Assembly (NCBI GenBank): GCA_963799425.1
Contig: CAWCXA010000012.1
Location: 62,001-126,000 of the forward strand
Length of the DNA: 64,000 bases
Direction of reading: 5' to 3'
Origin: CAVWSM01 sp963799425
GTDB lineage: Bacteria > Actinomycetota > Actinomycetes > Jiangellales > Jiangellaceae
A program made the position numbers and the translations under genes. Positions 63,377 to 64,000 of the stretch are shown here, one piece after another (within the stretch, counting starts at the first letter, position 1; the number at the start of each line of letters is the position of its first letter). Below the pieces are notes generated by a model, which saw only the letters and a program-made list of their open reading frames with translations, had not been told where the DNA came from and did not search any database.

Positions 63377-64000
63377 TCAGCCACCATCAGTGCGCAGCCG
63401 GTAGCCCGCACCACGAACCGTCTCGAGACCTTGGCGTCCGAACGGTCGGTCGATCTTGTCGCGCAGATAGCGAACGTAGACGTCGACCACGTTGGACGTG
63501 CCGTCGTAGGCGAAGTCCCATACGTGGTCGAGGATGGCCGTACGGCTCAGCACTTCGCCCTTGTGACGCAAGAGCAACTCGAGCAGGGAGAACTCGCGCG
63601 CTGACAACAAGACAGACGTCTGCCCGCGGCTGACCTCCCGGGTAGCCGGGTTCAACCGCAGATCACCGGCACGCAGCACGCTCGGCCGCTCGCCCACCTC
63701 ACGGCGCAGCAGTGCGCGCACTCGGGCGAACAGCTCGGCGAACGAGAACGGCTTCGCCAGGTAGTCGTCGGCGCCCACATCGAGCCCACGCACTCGATCA
63801 TCGACCCCACCACGGGCGGTCAGCATGATGACCGGCATCCATTTCCCAGCCTCGCGAAGCCGGCGGCACACCTCGAATCCGTCCGGAGCCGGGATCATGG
63901 CGTCCAGCACGATCACGTCGTACGGGAACTCTTGGCCCATCCACAGGGCATCCCTGCCGTTGCCGGTGAGATCCACGGCGTAGCCCTCGCGCTCGAGGCC
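63377..64000 (-). CDS. OmpR/PhoB-family response regulator, N-terminus beyond window
   Basis: The frame is open to the right edge, so the first ~20-30 residues are missing; the GTG at 63976 is internal. Receiver: VIVLDAMIPAPDGFEVCRRL (phospho-Asp), MLTARGGVDDRVRGLDVGAD, DDYLAKPFSFAEL. Winged helix: DLRLNPATREVSRGQTSVLL, REFSLLELLLRHKGEVLSRT, GTSNVVDVYVRYLRDKIDRP, RGAGYRL. The cognate kinase follows after five bases. Typical DNA-binding output regulator, close to MprA-type. Confidence 0.92.
   Translation of the reverse strand, partial: GLEREGYAVDLTGNGRDALWMGQEFPYDVIVLDAMIPAPDGFEVCRRLREAGKWMPVIMLTARGGVDDRVRGLDVGADDYLAKPFSFAELFARVRALLRREVGERPSVLRAGDLRLNPATREVSRGQTSVLLSAREFSLLELLLRHKGEVLSRTAILDHVWDFAYDGTSNVVDVYVRYLRDKIDRPFGRQGLETVRGAGYRLRTDGG

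Noticed and set aside
1..64000. CRISPR array, rRNA, integrase, transposase
   Set aside because: No regular spaced repeats, rRNA motifs or transposase domains were seen.

Overview
The window is high-GC actinobacterial chromosome. The protein families point that way: DUF5709, DUF427, DUF4389, DUF1275, a YiiM-type MOSC/ferredoxin-reductase fusion, LuxR-type ATPase regulators, a Tat-exported PhoD, a DipZ-like thioredoxin domain and frequent GTG starts. I see no rRNA, convincing tRNA, CRISPR array, transposase or integrase. The genus cannot be told from the sequence.

Layout. (a) About 20530 to 1, minus strand: a six-gene, >20 kb operon of giant proteins. From upstream to downstream these are a ~232 aa protein, a 3253 aa DUF6603-type protein, then proteins of 666, 341 and 1339 aa, and a >1012 aa BNR/beta-propeller protein that runs off the left edge. 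All five junctions are stop/start overlaps (GTGA, TGATG, GTGA, ATGA, ATGA). No member has a signal peptide, and most have no function I recognise. This is the best candidate for an undescribed system. (b) 20.7-23.2 kb: small actinobacterial genes (a one-TM protein, an 86 aa protein, DUF5709) and a NYN-LOTUS RNase-like protein. (c) 23.4-33 kb: a secreted GH30 glycosidase, a SRPBCC-ArsR operon behind a nested palindromic operator, a tautomerase with a run-on tail, a haloacetate-dehalogenase-like hydrolase, a metallo-beta-lactamase-fold protein with an HxDxDH site, a holin-like/ABC1-kinase pair, an orphan ScoMcrA head domain and another Asp-nucleophile hydrolase. (d) 33-41.3 kb: a frameshifted LuxR/AAA regulator, a DUF427 gene coupled to a MOSC-reductase-ferredoxin fusion, a TMEM175-like channel and a leaderless hemopexin-repeat protein. 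(e) 41.3-47.7 kb: a cyclase-ATPase-TPR regulator, a decayed HAF-repeat gene, and an ECF sigma / anti-sigma / membrane-protein cluster with two nearly identical promoters. (f) 47.8-56.2 kb: export-related genes (beta-helix protein, FN3 protein, PhoD, 5'-nucleotidase family protein, signal-peptidase-II-like protein) and a thioredoxin-fold protein that has lost one active-site Cys. (g) 56.5-64 kb: a haloalkane dehalogenase (subfamily II), a TetR/quinone-reductase divergent pair with two operators, DUF4389 and DUF1275 membrane proteins, and an OmpR-type response regulator / HAMP kinase / lone receiver operon that runs off the right edge.

Three Asp-nucleophile alpha/beta-hydrolases in one neighbourhood, with redox, stress and regulatory genes, suggest an accessory region for xenobiotic or stress responses. 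Several genes are broken or have decayed remnants (22.9-23.2 kb, 25.4-25.6 kb, 33.1-35.8 kb, 44.9-45.4 kb), as expected of accessory DNA, although single-base frameshifts could also be assembly errors. A short motif, TACCTGCTAGCCGG, occurs four times, always in intergenic DNA and next to regulator or dehalogenase genes.
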